This document shows positions 1-9,870 of a DNA stretch of 64,000 nt, piece by piece. Source of the DNA: Erodium maritimum (Eukaryota; Streptophyta; Magnoliopsida; Geraniales; Geraniaceae). The stretch covers positions 44,289,825 to 44,353,824 of the forward strand of contig OY997591.1 of the NCBI GenBank assembly GCA_963921825.1, written 5' to 3'. The position numbers and the translations under genes were made by a program. Each line of letters begins with the position of its first letter. Position 1 is the first letter of the stretch. The notes below the pieces were generated by a model that was not told where the DNA came from, made no database searches, and saw nothing but the letters and a program-made list of their open reading frames with translations.

Positions 1-313
1 ATTGCCGATGTCGGTCCAACCGAGCCGACATTCGACTGGCGATGACCGCCACTAAACTCTGTACTGCCCTGGTCAGCTCGTCCAGGGCGGTCGTGGTGGG
101 AGGGTCTGCGACCGGCGGGACGCGGGGCGTGCCCGTAGATGGTCCCACATCGCTCCTCCTGTCTTCTCCGACAGGAGTACCCTGGGCCTCCGCGTACTCA
201 GCGAGCACAACGGTGGGCGCCCAACCTGGTGTCTCTGCTGACCGTCCCCCTCTGCCACGCGCGGGCGCCCGTCCCCATGTCATCGCTGATCCTCCTCGTC
301 TGCCACGAGCCAT
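1..313 (-). CDS. gag-like ORF of Tek-1, N-terminal part (runs off the window)
   Basis: An ATG at 313 opens a frame of 104 codons with no stop that leaves the window at base 1. The protein starts MARGRRGG, continues with an Arg/Gly/Ala/Pro-rich stretch, then an acidic and Pro/Thr-rich segment, and ends with a possible amphipathic helix (LDELTRAVQSLV). Position fits gag: it is the first long frame downstream of LTR, PBS and leader. GC content is clearly higher than in the leader. No capsid core or zinc knuckle is reached, so the family call rests on position and the basic start. An overlapping plus-strand frame (42-365) is read here as an antisense shadow. Confidence 0.55.
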   Translation of the reverse strand, partial: MARGRRGGSAMTWGRAPARGRGGRSAETPGWAPTVVLAEYAEAQGTPVGEDRRSDVGPSTGTPRVPPVADPPTTTALDELTRAVQSLVAVIASRMSARLDRHRQ

Positions 314-846
314 GTCTCAGTATCCTCTGCATGGATACACGCAAACGTTTAGTCTGCGAATTTAAATAACGACGACAAGCTCCAATACACTAGCGCTCAC
401 ACGCTCTAGGTCTGTGCAACCCTCACGCGGTCCTCTATGCATTTACTTATAACTTTCCGCAATCAAACCAGTGTTCGCTACTCGTCCCTTGCGGGAAAAG
501 TAGTAAAGGGGATGAGCGTTGCGCTCATCTCCACGGACACCCGTTCGATTATGGCATACTAGTAACGCACCAAAGACTTACCGATCTAACCGGGGCAAAC
601 CACTACCTCAAAACTGAAGCCAAATGTCACACCGCCCATGCTAACAACACCTCAAGTACTCGCTCAAAGAAGATAAACCTTGACACGGGAAACACGTCCT
701 CAATTCAGTAAATCACTACTGCTCACGCTATTAATACGTTAATTATAATAATACGTAAGGAGACCTCAAATAGACCGCACAGACATGCACCAAGTCATGC
801 AACCACAACGCGACAACTGCACAAACAAGACGGTGTAAACGACAGG

Positions 847-947
847 GGTCACGGACCCGTGACCAACCCCGTCACGGTTGGGGTCACGGTGCCGTGACAA
901 AGGCCCTAAAAAGGCCAAAATCCTCTGGTCCGTCACGGATCCGTGAC
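847..947. repeat. cluster of GTCACGG palindromes
   Basis: Three inverted-repeat sites share GTCACGG..CCGTGAC. 847-864 and 883-898 are near-palindromes; 932-947 (GTCACGGATCCGTGAC) is a perfect 16-bp palindrome. A further half site lies at 871-877. They sit in the leader of Tek-1. The role is unknown; binding sites for a dimeric protein or RNA hairpins are possible. Confidence 0.7.
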
Positions 948-1127
948 ACTCGCGCAGACCAGTTTTCCAAAAACGTCTTAAAGTCGACCCTTACTCCTTT
1001 TTACACTCAAAGAGGAACCTTGGACGACACACGCTCGACCCACAAATTACCAACACAAGTACAACCATTCAAGACCAACACAAACCTCCCCAATCCTCAA
1101 TCATGAGCCGACACGGCCAAACAACAA

Positions 1128-1262
1128 CACTCGCCCACCGGGCCAACCAACACCGAACCACGCCCACCAGGCCAATCAAAATCAAACACGCCCACAGGGC
1201 TAATCAAAATCAAACACGCCCTCAGGGCCAATCAAAATCAAGCACGCCCTCAGGGCCAATCA
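1128..1262. repeat. 28-bp tandem repeat in the Tek-1 leader
   Basis: About five units of roughly 28 bp, each with a core like CACGCCCwCAGGGCCAATCAAAA. The two units nearest 1262 are the most alike. No spacers and no coding pattern. Confidence 0.75.
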
Positions 1263-1643
1263 AATTTTAAAACGCGTCCACTGAAACAACCAATTTTTCA
1301 AAACTTTCTCCACTTCATTAAAAACCTCATTTCTTGACATCAGGTGGTTGCAACCCGGTCCAGGCGTCCTCGAACTACGTTGTACCGACTTGATATCAGC
1401 ACCGTCACGTTCTACTACAGGAGCTCCTGCGTCGAGTCGTGACAACTTAAAAAACATTTCACGCAGCAACAAACAATCAGCACACCAGCAATCAAAAACT
1501 GCACATACGCACAATCACAAACAGGACTCAAACCACTACGGGTCCACACACGGTTCCGAATTGCGTACCCAACGCACGACGGGACTTAACTGACTCGACT
1601 CTTCCCACCTAATTGACGTACAGTCCGAGGTGTGAAACCTCGA

Positions 1644-1655
1644 GCTCTGATACCA
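1644..1655 (-). other. primer-binding site (initiator Met tRNA)
   Basis: The minus strand reads TGGTATCAGAGC, complementary to the 3' end of plant initiator Met tRNA, three bases after the LTR end. This fixes the orientation of Tek-1 and shows that 1659-4898 is an LTR. Confidence 0.9.
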
Positions 1656-2325
1656 AGCTGTCACGCCCCAATTTCAGTAAACCGAACTCGGGACGCGAAC
1701 ATTTAAAATAATAAAACATTTAGTTGTCTTTTTCATAAATCACCGTTTGTTCAACAAAAATAATATTTACAACTTAAAATACGTCCCAACAAGTGGAAAA
1801 AAGTATGGTATCCGTTGCTAGACTCAAAATAAAACCCAGAAACCCGCTCCTAGCTCTTCAGAAGCTCCCCTAGTCCAACCTGCGACCGGTACCTGTAGGA
1901 AAAGCAGCTAGGGGTGAGCGTTCGCTCACCACCACGTATAACAGACTGACTACGGAATAATTAGCAGACGATGCCGGTAACACTAACAATAAACTCAACA
2001 CCGGGGAAACTATCCCCAACCCAAGTACTCCGACTGACACACACCCACTGTTACCTTCCTTGACCAACTCAACACTCTGACACGTAAAGTAGACCCGACA
2101 CAACGATCACGACCTCTTCCAAAGACTCAAGGACCACCACGCAAAACCCAAGATCACAAAGGATCGTACACCAAACAAGATCACAAAGGATCACACACCA
2201 AGCAAGATCACAAAGGATCCCATACCAGCTGCCCAGTAACCTCCCTCACCAGACTCAACCTCAAACTCGTAAAGTAGACCTGACACAACCATTTATGACC
2301 TCCTCCAAAGACACGAACACGGATC

Positions 2326-2560
2326 AGGCTAGCCAAAGAATGCTCACAACCTGCCGAGACTCGAAACGGATCAGGCCAGCCAAAGAATGCTCGTAACATG
2401 CCGAGACCCGGTCACGGATCAGGCTAGCCAAAGAATGCTCATAACCTTTCGAGATCCGGACACGGAACAGGCTAGCCAAAGAATGCTGATAACCTGTCAA
2501 GACTCGAATTTGGTCAGGCCAGCCAAAGAATGCTCGTAACCTGCCAAAATCCACACCACT
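2326..2560. repeat. 48-bp tandem array in the Tek-1 LTR
   Basis: Five units of 47-48 bp with the core AGCCAAAGAATGCTC, starting near 2331, 2378, 2425, 2473 and 2521. Related units occur near 48780-48905 and 63240-63400. Confidence 0.85.
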
Positions 2561-2649
2561 CCCCGACACGAAGTCGGGTTACTAACCCCGAGCAAACACA
2601 ATCACAATCACACGCAAAGTTCAACAAGCAGCAACAACGCAGTTTCAAC

Positions 2650-3010
2650 ACTCCACAGGCACTCATGGCCACCCAAGACACTAACAGTAAAACACAGACT
2701 CAACAACCCACGGGCACTCACGGCCTCCCAAGACACAACAACCATAACTCACGGGCTCAACAACCCCACGGCACTCACGGCCAACCAAGACACACCAACG
2801 GTAACTCATGGGCTCAACAACCCCACGGGCACTCATGGCCACCCAAGACTCCAACAGTAAAGACACGGGTTCAACAACCCTACGAGCACTCATGGCCACC
2901 CAAAACACCAAAGGTAAAGACACGGGTTCGACAACCCTACGGGCACTCATGGCCACCCAAAACACCAACAGTAAAGTACGGGCTCTCATGGCCACCCAAG
3001 ACTCAACAAT
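2650..3010. repeat. 57-bp tandem array in the Tek-1 LTR
   Basis: At least six units of about 57-59 bp beginning CACTCAyGGCC, spaced from about 2657 to 2944, followed by shorter derived units. The 160-codon frame across it exists only because the unit length is often a multiple of three. Confidence 0.85.
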
Positions 3011-3054
3011 AACAGCACGGGCTCTCAAGGCCACCCAAGACACCAAATAAACAA

Positions 3055-3229
3055 TCAACCTCCGGCATAACCAATGCCTCCAACAGTCCTAATATCAACA
3101 GTTTCTCAATCAACCTCCGGGCATGGTCATATGCCTCCAGTACTCCTAATATCGATAAGTTCACAATCAACCTCCGGGCATGGTCATATTCCTCCAATAA
3201 TTCTAGTATCACTAAGTTTACTGCTCCTA
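3055..3229. repeat. 57-bp tandem array (three units) in the Tek-1 LTR
   Basis: Three consecutive units starting TCAACCTCCGGGCAT, about 57 bp each, with substitutions between them. The same unit appears in the other Tek LTRs (about 36490-36600, 49735-49850 and 62380-62540). Confidence 0.8.
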
Positions 3230-3954
3230 CGACACTACTAAGTGTCACATGCTTTGCTAATAATTTCTACGTTCCCGTATTATGCCTTTCTAATATTCGA
3301 TAACCTAATTAACCCACGACACCCCGGTGTCACATGCAATTGTACAGTTAACTTTCCCTAGTCAGGGCCGAGATCCGGCTACTTTTCCCTACCTCGTGCG
3401 TGTTCTCCAAAAGCCGACAAACGAGCTCCGGTGTGATCCCAGTCACTCACCCAGCTTTCCCTTGCCTCGGTTCGCGGCATGATCTAAAAGAACCCAATTT
3501 TAATGTACTTTAAACTCGTAGGAAATAAACTGGAATTTAATAAACTTAACGCCCAAACGTAACCCCAACAATGTCGATCACTCCCAAACTTCCCAATTAC
3601 TCGACATTGTCGATAAAGGACCCGTAAAGGCCCGATTTGACCGACATGGCGAATCTGCCCGGGTTTTGTAAATGCCCTTCCGGGGCTCCTAAAATTCTCG
3701 TTTTCGTTTCTACGGTCTTAGAATAATTCAAGGATCCCAATGCACTTGACGGAATCGAATTCCGACTTCCGAGTCAATTAATTAACGTTTAAAGTTTCTA
3801 AAACCCGTTAATTACAACTTTTCCAATTTAATACCAAATTTCGATTCGGTTATGGATAAATGGTCCGGGGAACGTTTTAAACCTCCCGAACACTAAACCC
3901 GAGAACCCGAGCACGTGGGCCGCACCCGGCCCAACTTGTCTGTGGGCCCTAGGC

Positions 3955-4050
3955 CTTAAATGGGCCCGGCCCACCATGGTGGTGGCCGGCCCTAGCTCCG
4001 GCCAGCCACCTCCCATGGTGGCCGGCCACTCCCCATGGTGGCCGGGGATC
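3955..4050. repeat. GGCC/CCATGG-rich block in the LTR
   Basis: Dense, partly self-complementary repeats of CCATGGTGGCCGGCC. The equivalent block is at 35671-35760 in Tek-2. Copies near 50560 and 52740 have a short plain sequence instead, so it is a presence/absence difference between LTR subtypes. Confidence 0.7.
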
Positions 4051-4911
4051 CTCTCGAGCTCCCGGTCGCCGGAAAATGTTCCCCTTCACCTCCAAACGCC
4101 TCCAAAACGTCTCTAACAAACCCCCAACCTCAATACAATCCTAACTAAACTTTTTTAACCAAACCCTAACATTTGAAAATCATCAAATCGACGATCGGTT
4201 TAGTACTTACCAAGGAGGAAGATGAGGGGAAGTCGATCTCTCCTAGCCTCGAGACGATCCAAAGGTTCGATCTCTCCCAACCCTAACCCCTTTCTCCTTC
4301 TATCTTCTTCTTCTTCTCCTTCTCTCTCTAAACTCTCTCTTCTCTTTTCTAAAACTAACTCTTTCTTTTCTATTTTCTTTTTCCCTTTTTTTTGATATAT
4401 GGTCGGCCACACACAAGCCCCCACCACTCATTTTCCACCCAAAACTAACACCACCATTTGTTGGACAAGTGGCAAGGTGGGTCCCACACCTTTTGGAAAA
4501 TATCTACTAGATATTTTCCAATCAGTTTCGCGAAAATCGGACGTTTCGGGCCCCGAACGGGCACTTTTTCCAAGAAATTACGAAACTTGACGGGCTACAA
4601 GGAAACGGCTCAACTAAGACCGATGCGGCGACGGCTAAGCTTTTTGGATCCAAAACGATCCTCGAATGGACCAAAACGTCGCTCGGTTGACTTTTCCAGC
4701 GAACATTCAACATTTCCCAAAATGATCAGAAAGTTGCCATGAGTCCCCCGGAACTCACTTTGGTCGATAACGGGGTCAACTTAAGTCTGGTATGACTCAC
4801 GGGGTCATTTTAGGTTCAATTAAGTGTCTGTCTTAAAAATTTTAAATTTTCCTGTTTTTCGCAGGTTTGACTGGCGTTGACCGGGAGTGGTTATTACAGG
4901 TACCATGGAAG

Positions 4912-5298
4912 ATGCTCTTAAGAGGGGTTGTATTTGAATCTTCCATTGATTTTATTTTGGTAGACATCAATCATGATGTCGAAATTTCCTTTAGTATGGG
5001 AGATTCATTTTTGGATTCTAACAAATCAACTTTCTATGTTCAACCCATCCCGTTGATTTTCAAAATTGACATTGAGCATAGAGTGTTTAATATCAAGCAT
5101 AATTTTTGTGAGGTATTTGCTAGTACTCATTCCCCGTTTGTGAGTTGTTACTCTATTGTGGTAGATGCTATTAACCCTTGTTGTCATGAGCATCATCCAC
5201 TTCTTGGGATTCATGTCCCTATCAAGTTGTGCCAAGATGAATTTGATCATAATTATTCTGTTAAGGCAAGCTTGATGAAGTTAGCATTGAGTTTGTAA
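4912..5298 (+). CDS. unrecognised ORF upstream of the Athila 3' region
   Basis: The frame enters from the Tek-1 LTR without a stop and continues to 5298. The first ATG within Ath-1 DNA is at 4912, giving about 128 codons. The protein is mixed hydrophobic and acidic, with no signal peptide, zinc finger or catalytic motif that I recognise. It precedes the GGGAGGCAACCC motif that follows the last ORF in Athila-type elements, so it occupies the place of an integrase C-terminus or an extra ORF. I cannot assign it. It may be a truncated element ORF or a captured sequence. Its 5' end is lost to the Tek-1 insertion. Confidence 0.35.
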   Translation: MLLRGVVFESSIDFILVDINHDVEISFSMGDSFLDSNKSTFYVQPIPLIFKIDIEHRVFNIKHNFCEVFASTHSPFVSCYSIVVDAINPCCHEHHPLLGIHVPIKLCQDEFDHNYSVKASLMKLALSL

Positions 5299-7018
5299 CT
5301 TTAACAAAACTCAAGGAAAAGAATCTTGTGCTACATTGTATTTCTTTTCTCGCGTTTGCACTCACATTTAAAGAGAAGGATGCAATGGAAGTATGAGATT
5401 CGTGGGAGGCCTCCTAATTGAGCATCATTCCCGTCGAGCTAACCACACTAAACACATGCGCTTGTTGGGAGGCAACCCAATATCCCTACCCCTCTTCGTT
5501 TGTATATGTTTAGTCTTGCTCTTTTTTGATTATTTGTGCAAGTTGGTGATACAGGATGAAAGCTTGAGGGTTAAAGTTATATTTGTTTGCGCCGAGTTCT
5601 CAAGAACTCACTTAGGCGAAGTAGCATTCCATCTACCATGCACAAAGGCAATTTCTAGTATTCAAGAAAAAGTAGTACCGGTGAAGGGGAAGTATCTCTA
5701 TGCCTCTATTGTTTATTATGTTTAATATCTATTTGTGAACTTTGATGTTTTTCTGGTGGGTGTTGAGCACCCGATTTGCTGTGCTGATAAGTTATGCATC
5801 TTAGTTCTCTGAATTGCTTGATTGTTCTACACAAGTATGAGGTTCCTATATGTGGTTAGCAGTGTGTATAGGATTGAGTCGCACTGGAGACAGTACAAGG
5901 TTTTAAGTGTGGGGTGGGAGATCGTATATCTTAATGTGTTTGCATTGTGTGCATCATGTATCATTGTGTTTTAAAAAAATTAAAATTAAATCGAAAAAAA
6001 AACTATATTTTATGGTGTTTTATTGACATTACTGCATATGATTATAATGATTCGATGATTGGAATGTTGAACATGCTCATTTTTCATGCATAATTCAAAG
6101 GAGTGCATCGATTTAGTATGAATGAATTGTCTTGTGTAAGAACATGTAGTGAGGCGTACTCGTTTGTTTACATTCTGGATAGTTACTTTAATGTGTGCTT
6201 GATTCCTCTAATTCCTATGCATGGGAACTTAAGTGTATAAATTCACAGATATCGCCTCGAGGCGAAATAAAAATAATTAATTAGGTGGTTAGTAAAATGA
6301 TCACCGGCCATTATTGGATTGTTTATGCTAAATTGCCACCTATGCATATATTGTTATCCATTAGTCACCCTTATTTGAGCTTTGGCCTTTCGTTTCTGAC
6401 TTAAATTTTACAACCCTATAACCCTTCATTTCATTTAAATATCCATTGTTTTATTTGAACCCATACTTCTTGGCTTAGGTGCTTCTTGAGTTTGGTTATT
6501 GTGGTTGGTGGTTGAGAATGTGATTTTAAATGGCAGGAGAAATAAGTATCTTGTTAATGTGACAAGTATATTGTAAAATTTGTGCTCTTAGCCTTCCCCC
6601 TAAATTATAAGAGAAAAAAAATACAAGAATCTCTTCCGTGGAAAAATAAAAGTGTGGGGTAAGGCTGAAAATTAGCGCATGGAGAAAGAAAAGGCAAAAA
6701 AAGTTAATAAAAAAAATGTTTTATTGATGTGTACAAGGATACAAAAGGGTGCAGAAAAGTAAAAAGGGTATTTAGTGCACAAATGAGGGTTATGGGTTGT
6801 GAGATACACTATCAGGATGTGAGTTGAAGCATGTTTGCCAAGATGTATTATTGAGCTTCTTTTCATGTACCTTACCACACCCTATGCCCAGACCATCACT
6901 ATAAGCCGAGTTAAAGCCATGTGTGATTCATGATCACCTAAATTCCTTATAATTAGTGGAGAGGGAATTGAAAATGCTTGTGTATGAATCTCTAAGAACC
7001 GTGTATAGGGAAAAGAGG
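5299..7018 (+). other. Ath-1 3' noncoding region
   Basis: AT-rich, without a credible ORF. Several blocks reading AAGTGTGGGG occur (about 5907, 6649 and 7561), the last being the polypurine tract. A 14-bp perfect palindrome TCGCCTCGAGGCGA lies at 6252-6265; the related site in Ath-2 (about 54205) is no longer palindromic. Confidence 0.6.
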
Positions 7019-7193
7019 AACGCCTAGTAAAGTTTTTTTTTGATAAGCTAAAATTTTTATTAAGCAAATGTTCTACAAGAAAGTAAAACAAAGCAGAAAA
7101 ACGATTCATAAAAAAAAGACCGTTTCCCCAAACCAAAACAGCTACAAAGAGCAACAAAAAACCCAAACAGGAAAACAAACGCCTAGTAAAGTT
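7019..7193 (-). mobile_element. minute 5'-truncated LINE insertion with 16-bp target duplication
   Basis: AACGCCTAGTAAAGTT occurs at 7019-7034 and again, perfectly, at 7178-7193. Between them is a segment of about 143 bp that begins with T9 on the plus strand. Read on the minus strand it ends with TTAATAAAA, then AGCTTATC and poly(A), as LINE 3' tails do. A SINE is the alternative. Confidence 0.85.
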
Positions 7194-7554
7194 AACATAC
7201 GGTTTGTAAGTTACATTGAGTAGGCTTTAGTGCAAATAACTTCACATGCAGTATTTTCATCGGTTTATGCATTATTTTGAGTTATGTAAGAATTTTGGCA
7301 TGTGATAACTCTGATAGATCTCTTTTAATCAATGTGTGCGTAAGCTCGTAAATTACCAACTTTTCGTAAACTTTTGCATTCATCATATAGTTGAGTCATA
7401 GGTTGCATTATTAATAGGATCATGCATTTCATGTGCATCTTTATTTTCATTGTCTTAATAAGGAGGCCCGGACTCTTCCTATCGAGGTGAACCTCGGGGT
7501 TTAACCAGGACATATCTTGCTGCTTTGTTTAGTTTGGTTTTCTCAGGGCGAGAA
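7194..7554 (+). other. end of the Ath-1 3' noncoding region
   Basis: Noncoding DNA between the small LINE insertion and the polypurine tract. It matches in reverse the stretch at 47376-47700 of Ath-2, including the shared GAGGTGAACCTCGGGGTTTA. Confidence 0.6.
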
Positions 7555-7573
7555 AAGTGTAAGTGTGGGGTGT
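7555..7573 (+). other. polypurine tract of Ath-1
   Basis: A purine-rich stretch ending GTGTGGGGTGT lies immediately before the LTR start. Ath-2 has the same arrangement in reverse at 47359-47375. Confidence 0.75.
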
Positions 7574-8932
7574 TGATGTGAACATAAAATTCATCTATTC
7601 TAGATGTTTTTAACCAGCATTCTTGAGCTTTTCAGTCTCAGGATGGTGAACTTTGATAAGTATTTCTCTTGGTATGTGCAGTTGATCAATCTCCAAAGGA
7701 ATCGGAACATTCGGGACGAAATTGGAGCAAAAATGCCAAAAGTCATAATTATAAACTCTTGCCCACAAACCGCCCTCCAGGACGTTGCGGGCTCGTACCA
7801 AGTCCGCCGTCCAGGCCGCATCGGATTCGCCCGCAGACCGCGAGCCATGCCCTCGGATGTCTCTGGTCTGCTAAAGCCTCGCTAGCAGACCGCATCCCAG
7901 TCCTCGCCGCGCGACTGGGCCTTTTCCACTTCGTTTCAGACTCATTTTTTTACATTGTATAAGTCAAAAGTTAGGTTTAGAATGGGGGTGAAGAAATTAA
8001 GAGGAGATCACATTTTTGGGGAGGAAAAACACAAGTTTGAGAGCTAAGGAGGAGATTTGGAGATTGAGAGAAGAGTATGAGATCACAGTCGAAGTTCTTC
8101 ATCATTTTCATTAATAAACCGGTATTTGTATCGCTTTTACTAGTTATTATAATTATTGCTGAATTCAACTTCGTTTTGTGTTCTCGTTCTGCTGTCATGA
8201 ACTAAATACCTTTGATCTAGGACATAGGGGAACGATATGGTGCCATAAATGAATGTGTTTCGGATTTACACTTGTTAAACTTGTATTTATGCTATCGTTT
8301 ATATAATTCCGTGCTTCATGCTTTGTCGCCTTGATCACGTGGTAGATGTATGAATTCTAGTAACCAACATTTGAGAAATGAGGTTAATAGGAGGAAAAGG
8401 AAATTATATAACTCAGGTTTCAATCTAGACTAGAATATGGTTGGACTGACACGAGTGAAATAACCCTAGGAGTAATCCCGAAAGTTAAAGGAATTCGTAA
8501 AACTTAGTGCTTGGTACCTTTCTACACCTAGATTAGAGATGATTAGGTGGTCAGAGTACGATAGGGTCCTAATGAGATCGAGAGATGGTTAGGACTACTG
8601 ATAGAGAATGCTCGTTGCCTTTAGAATAATACTAGTTGCAAGTGTAGACCGAGTCCCGATAACTTATTCATCATATCAGAACCCCGTCAATGTCCTAAAT
8701 CTCTAATTTTAAATCTTCTTTTGATATTGTGCTCTTTCATTCTCGGGTCACTTAAATTTTTTCAAAATTGTATCGAATTATTATTTTCAAAACAAAACCA
8801 ATCATCGGTATATGAATAGCTTGACAAACGAATTAATTAACTAAAGTGCTTGCTTAATTGCTCCCTTGGGTGTGATATCTTGGACTAAACTTTGAATACT
8901 ACTTGACGACCGGTACGCTTGTCGTGCCTTTC
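7574..8932 (+). mobile_element. 3' LTR of Ath-1, 3' end eroded
   Basis: It begins TGATGTGAACAT after the polypurine tract and is colinear with the Ath-2 LTR (rc of 45888-47358) up to the conserved GACCGGTACGCTTGTCGTG near 8910. Similarity stops about 8932, so the last 25-30 bp including the CA terminus are missing or too divergent to see. Confidence 0.75.
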
Positions 8933-9870
8933 TGAAAGTTAATTCTTAGAAGCCCAAGACCATATAAGACCGGAAACCAAATCTAGCGAGAAGCTTGAAA
9001 CTCCCTTAAACAGAAGTCCCGAGAAGCAGAAAAGGACAAACAATGAACCGAAAACTTCAGCGAAGAAGGACGCAAAACAAAAAGCAGACTAGCCACAAAG
9101 GCACAGTCAGACCACCAAGAGGAGCTTCAAAAAACAGCAGCAGACCTGAACCATTATCAAGATAGGCCAGTCCCTGGCCCAAAACGACCCGGATCAGAAA
9201 TGACCTGGGCCCAGAATTGACCCGGGCCTAGACCAGAACCAAGACACAGCACCGCAAGCCCAATTCCAGCCCTGCCCCGCCGGCCCAAACATTGGAGCAG
9301 TAATGGAACCCTAGTTCCAAATGTCGGTGCAACTCTTAGCAATGAGCCCGGAGCAAAAGATCCCCACCACAACTGATATTGGTCGGATCTCCAAGCATCT
9401 GCGAGGTCCTTCTTCACCAAATCCACGAATACATATCTGAGAAAACTGGACGAACTCATTGGAGACGAGGAGAGGCACACCCGTTCGGAAAGCAACACCA
9501 CCGGACAGCCTAGACGCTCGAAGCGTCCAAGGAGGTCGGATTCGCAACCCGCGAGGGAGGCTGGACTGCCACCGGAGAACAGGAGATGACAGATGGAGGA
9601 ACGAGTCTCCAAAACCACCCCCTCCCCCCGCAAGACGCCACCTCCGTCCGAAACCGAGACGCGCCAGCAAAGATACAAGTTATAGAGTGTTGGAAGTCTC
9701 TCGCACGTGGACAAGAGCACAAGCCGAAGGCTAGGAAAGAGAGAGATGAAGTGGGAAGGGAGAGAGGTAAAGTGGAAGGAGGGGGGGAGAAGCCTCCGCC
9801 GATAGCAACACTGGCTGGAGCCATGGTTGTCACCGAGGAGGGGGATGACGGCGCATAAAGGTAAGGTATG
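8933..9870. other. unassigned, partly GC-rich segment
   Basis: A purine-rich stretch (8933-9150) leads into a GC-rich block (9160-9860). Overlapping open frames occur on both strands, the longest being 187 codons on the minus strand (9157-9720). They lack recognisable motifs and look like consequences of base composition. The texture is like untranslated regions of plant LINEs, but I found no link to LIN-A or LIN-B. Confidence 0.4.

Larger units (their letters stand above)
314..1643 (-). other. untranslated leader of Tek-1
   Basis: About 1.3 kb between PBS and gag without a credible coding frame. It contains a cluster of GTCACGG palindromes (847-947) and a 28-bp tandem array (1128-1262). Long leaders are usual in large plant Gypsy elements. 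Confidence 0.5.
1..4898 (-). mobile_element. Tek-1: 5' end of a long-LTR Ty3/Gypsy retrotransposon
   Basis: Read on the minus strand, the order is a 3.24-kb LTR (4898 to 1659), a primer-binding site (1655-1644), a 1.3-kb leader and the start of a gag-like ORF (313 to the window edge). LTR ends are TG and CA. The very long LTR, an initiator-Met PBS and an Arg/Gly-rich gag start fit the Tekay/Del chromovirus group of plant Gypsy elements, but no pol domain is in the window, so that placement is inference. The 3' part lies left of the window. Its upstream neighbour at 4899 is Athila-like DNA (Ath-1), so Tek-1 probably inserted into it. Confidence 0.8.
1659..4898 (-). mobile_element. 5' LTR of Tek-1 (3240 bp)
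   Basis: On the minus strand it starts TGTAATAACC and ends GGGGCGTGACA. It abuts the PBS, so it is an LTR and not an anonymous repeat. Four related copies in the window (Tek-2 to Tek-5) share both termini where present. It holds three minisatellite arrays and a GGCC/CCATGG-rich block. Short ORFs inside it follow the tandem repeats and are not genes. Tek-1 and Tek-2 form one LTR subtype; Tek-3, Tek-4 and Tek-5 lack the GGCC/CCATGG block. Confidence 0.9.
4899..8932 (+). mobile_element. Ath-1: 3' part of an Athila-like Gypsy element
   Basis: The order on the plus strand is an unrecognised ORF, the motif TTGGGAGGCAACCCAA (5466-5481) that is typical of plant Athila-type 3' regions, about 2 kb of AT-rich noncoding DNA, a polypurine tract and an LTR. 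The LTR and tract match Ath-2 at 45888-47375 in reverse. The left side is cut by the Tek-1 LTR. No gag, protease, RT or integrase remains in view. Confidence 0.75.

Noticed and set aside
2530-3058. Long overlapping frames on both strands (160 and 125 codons) with periodic protein repeats
   Set aside because: They follow the 57-bp minisatellite of the Tek LTR; frames on both strands and similar ones at 49000-49700 and 62600-62930 vary with unit number. No start context or conservation of protein over DNA.
9157-9720. 187-codon minus-strand ORF in GC-rich DNA
   Set aside because: Frames are open on both strands at once, composition is Gly/Leu/Arg/Ser-rich and no motif is visible; likely a by-product of GC content.
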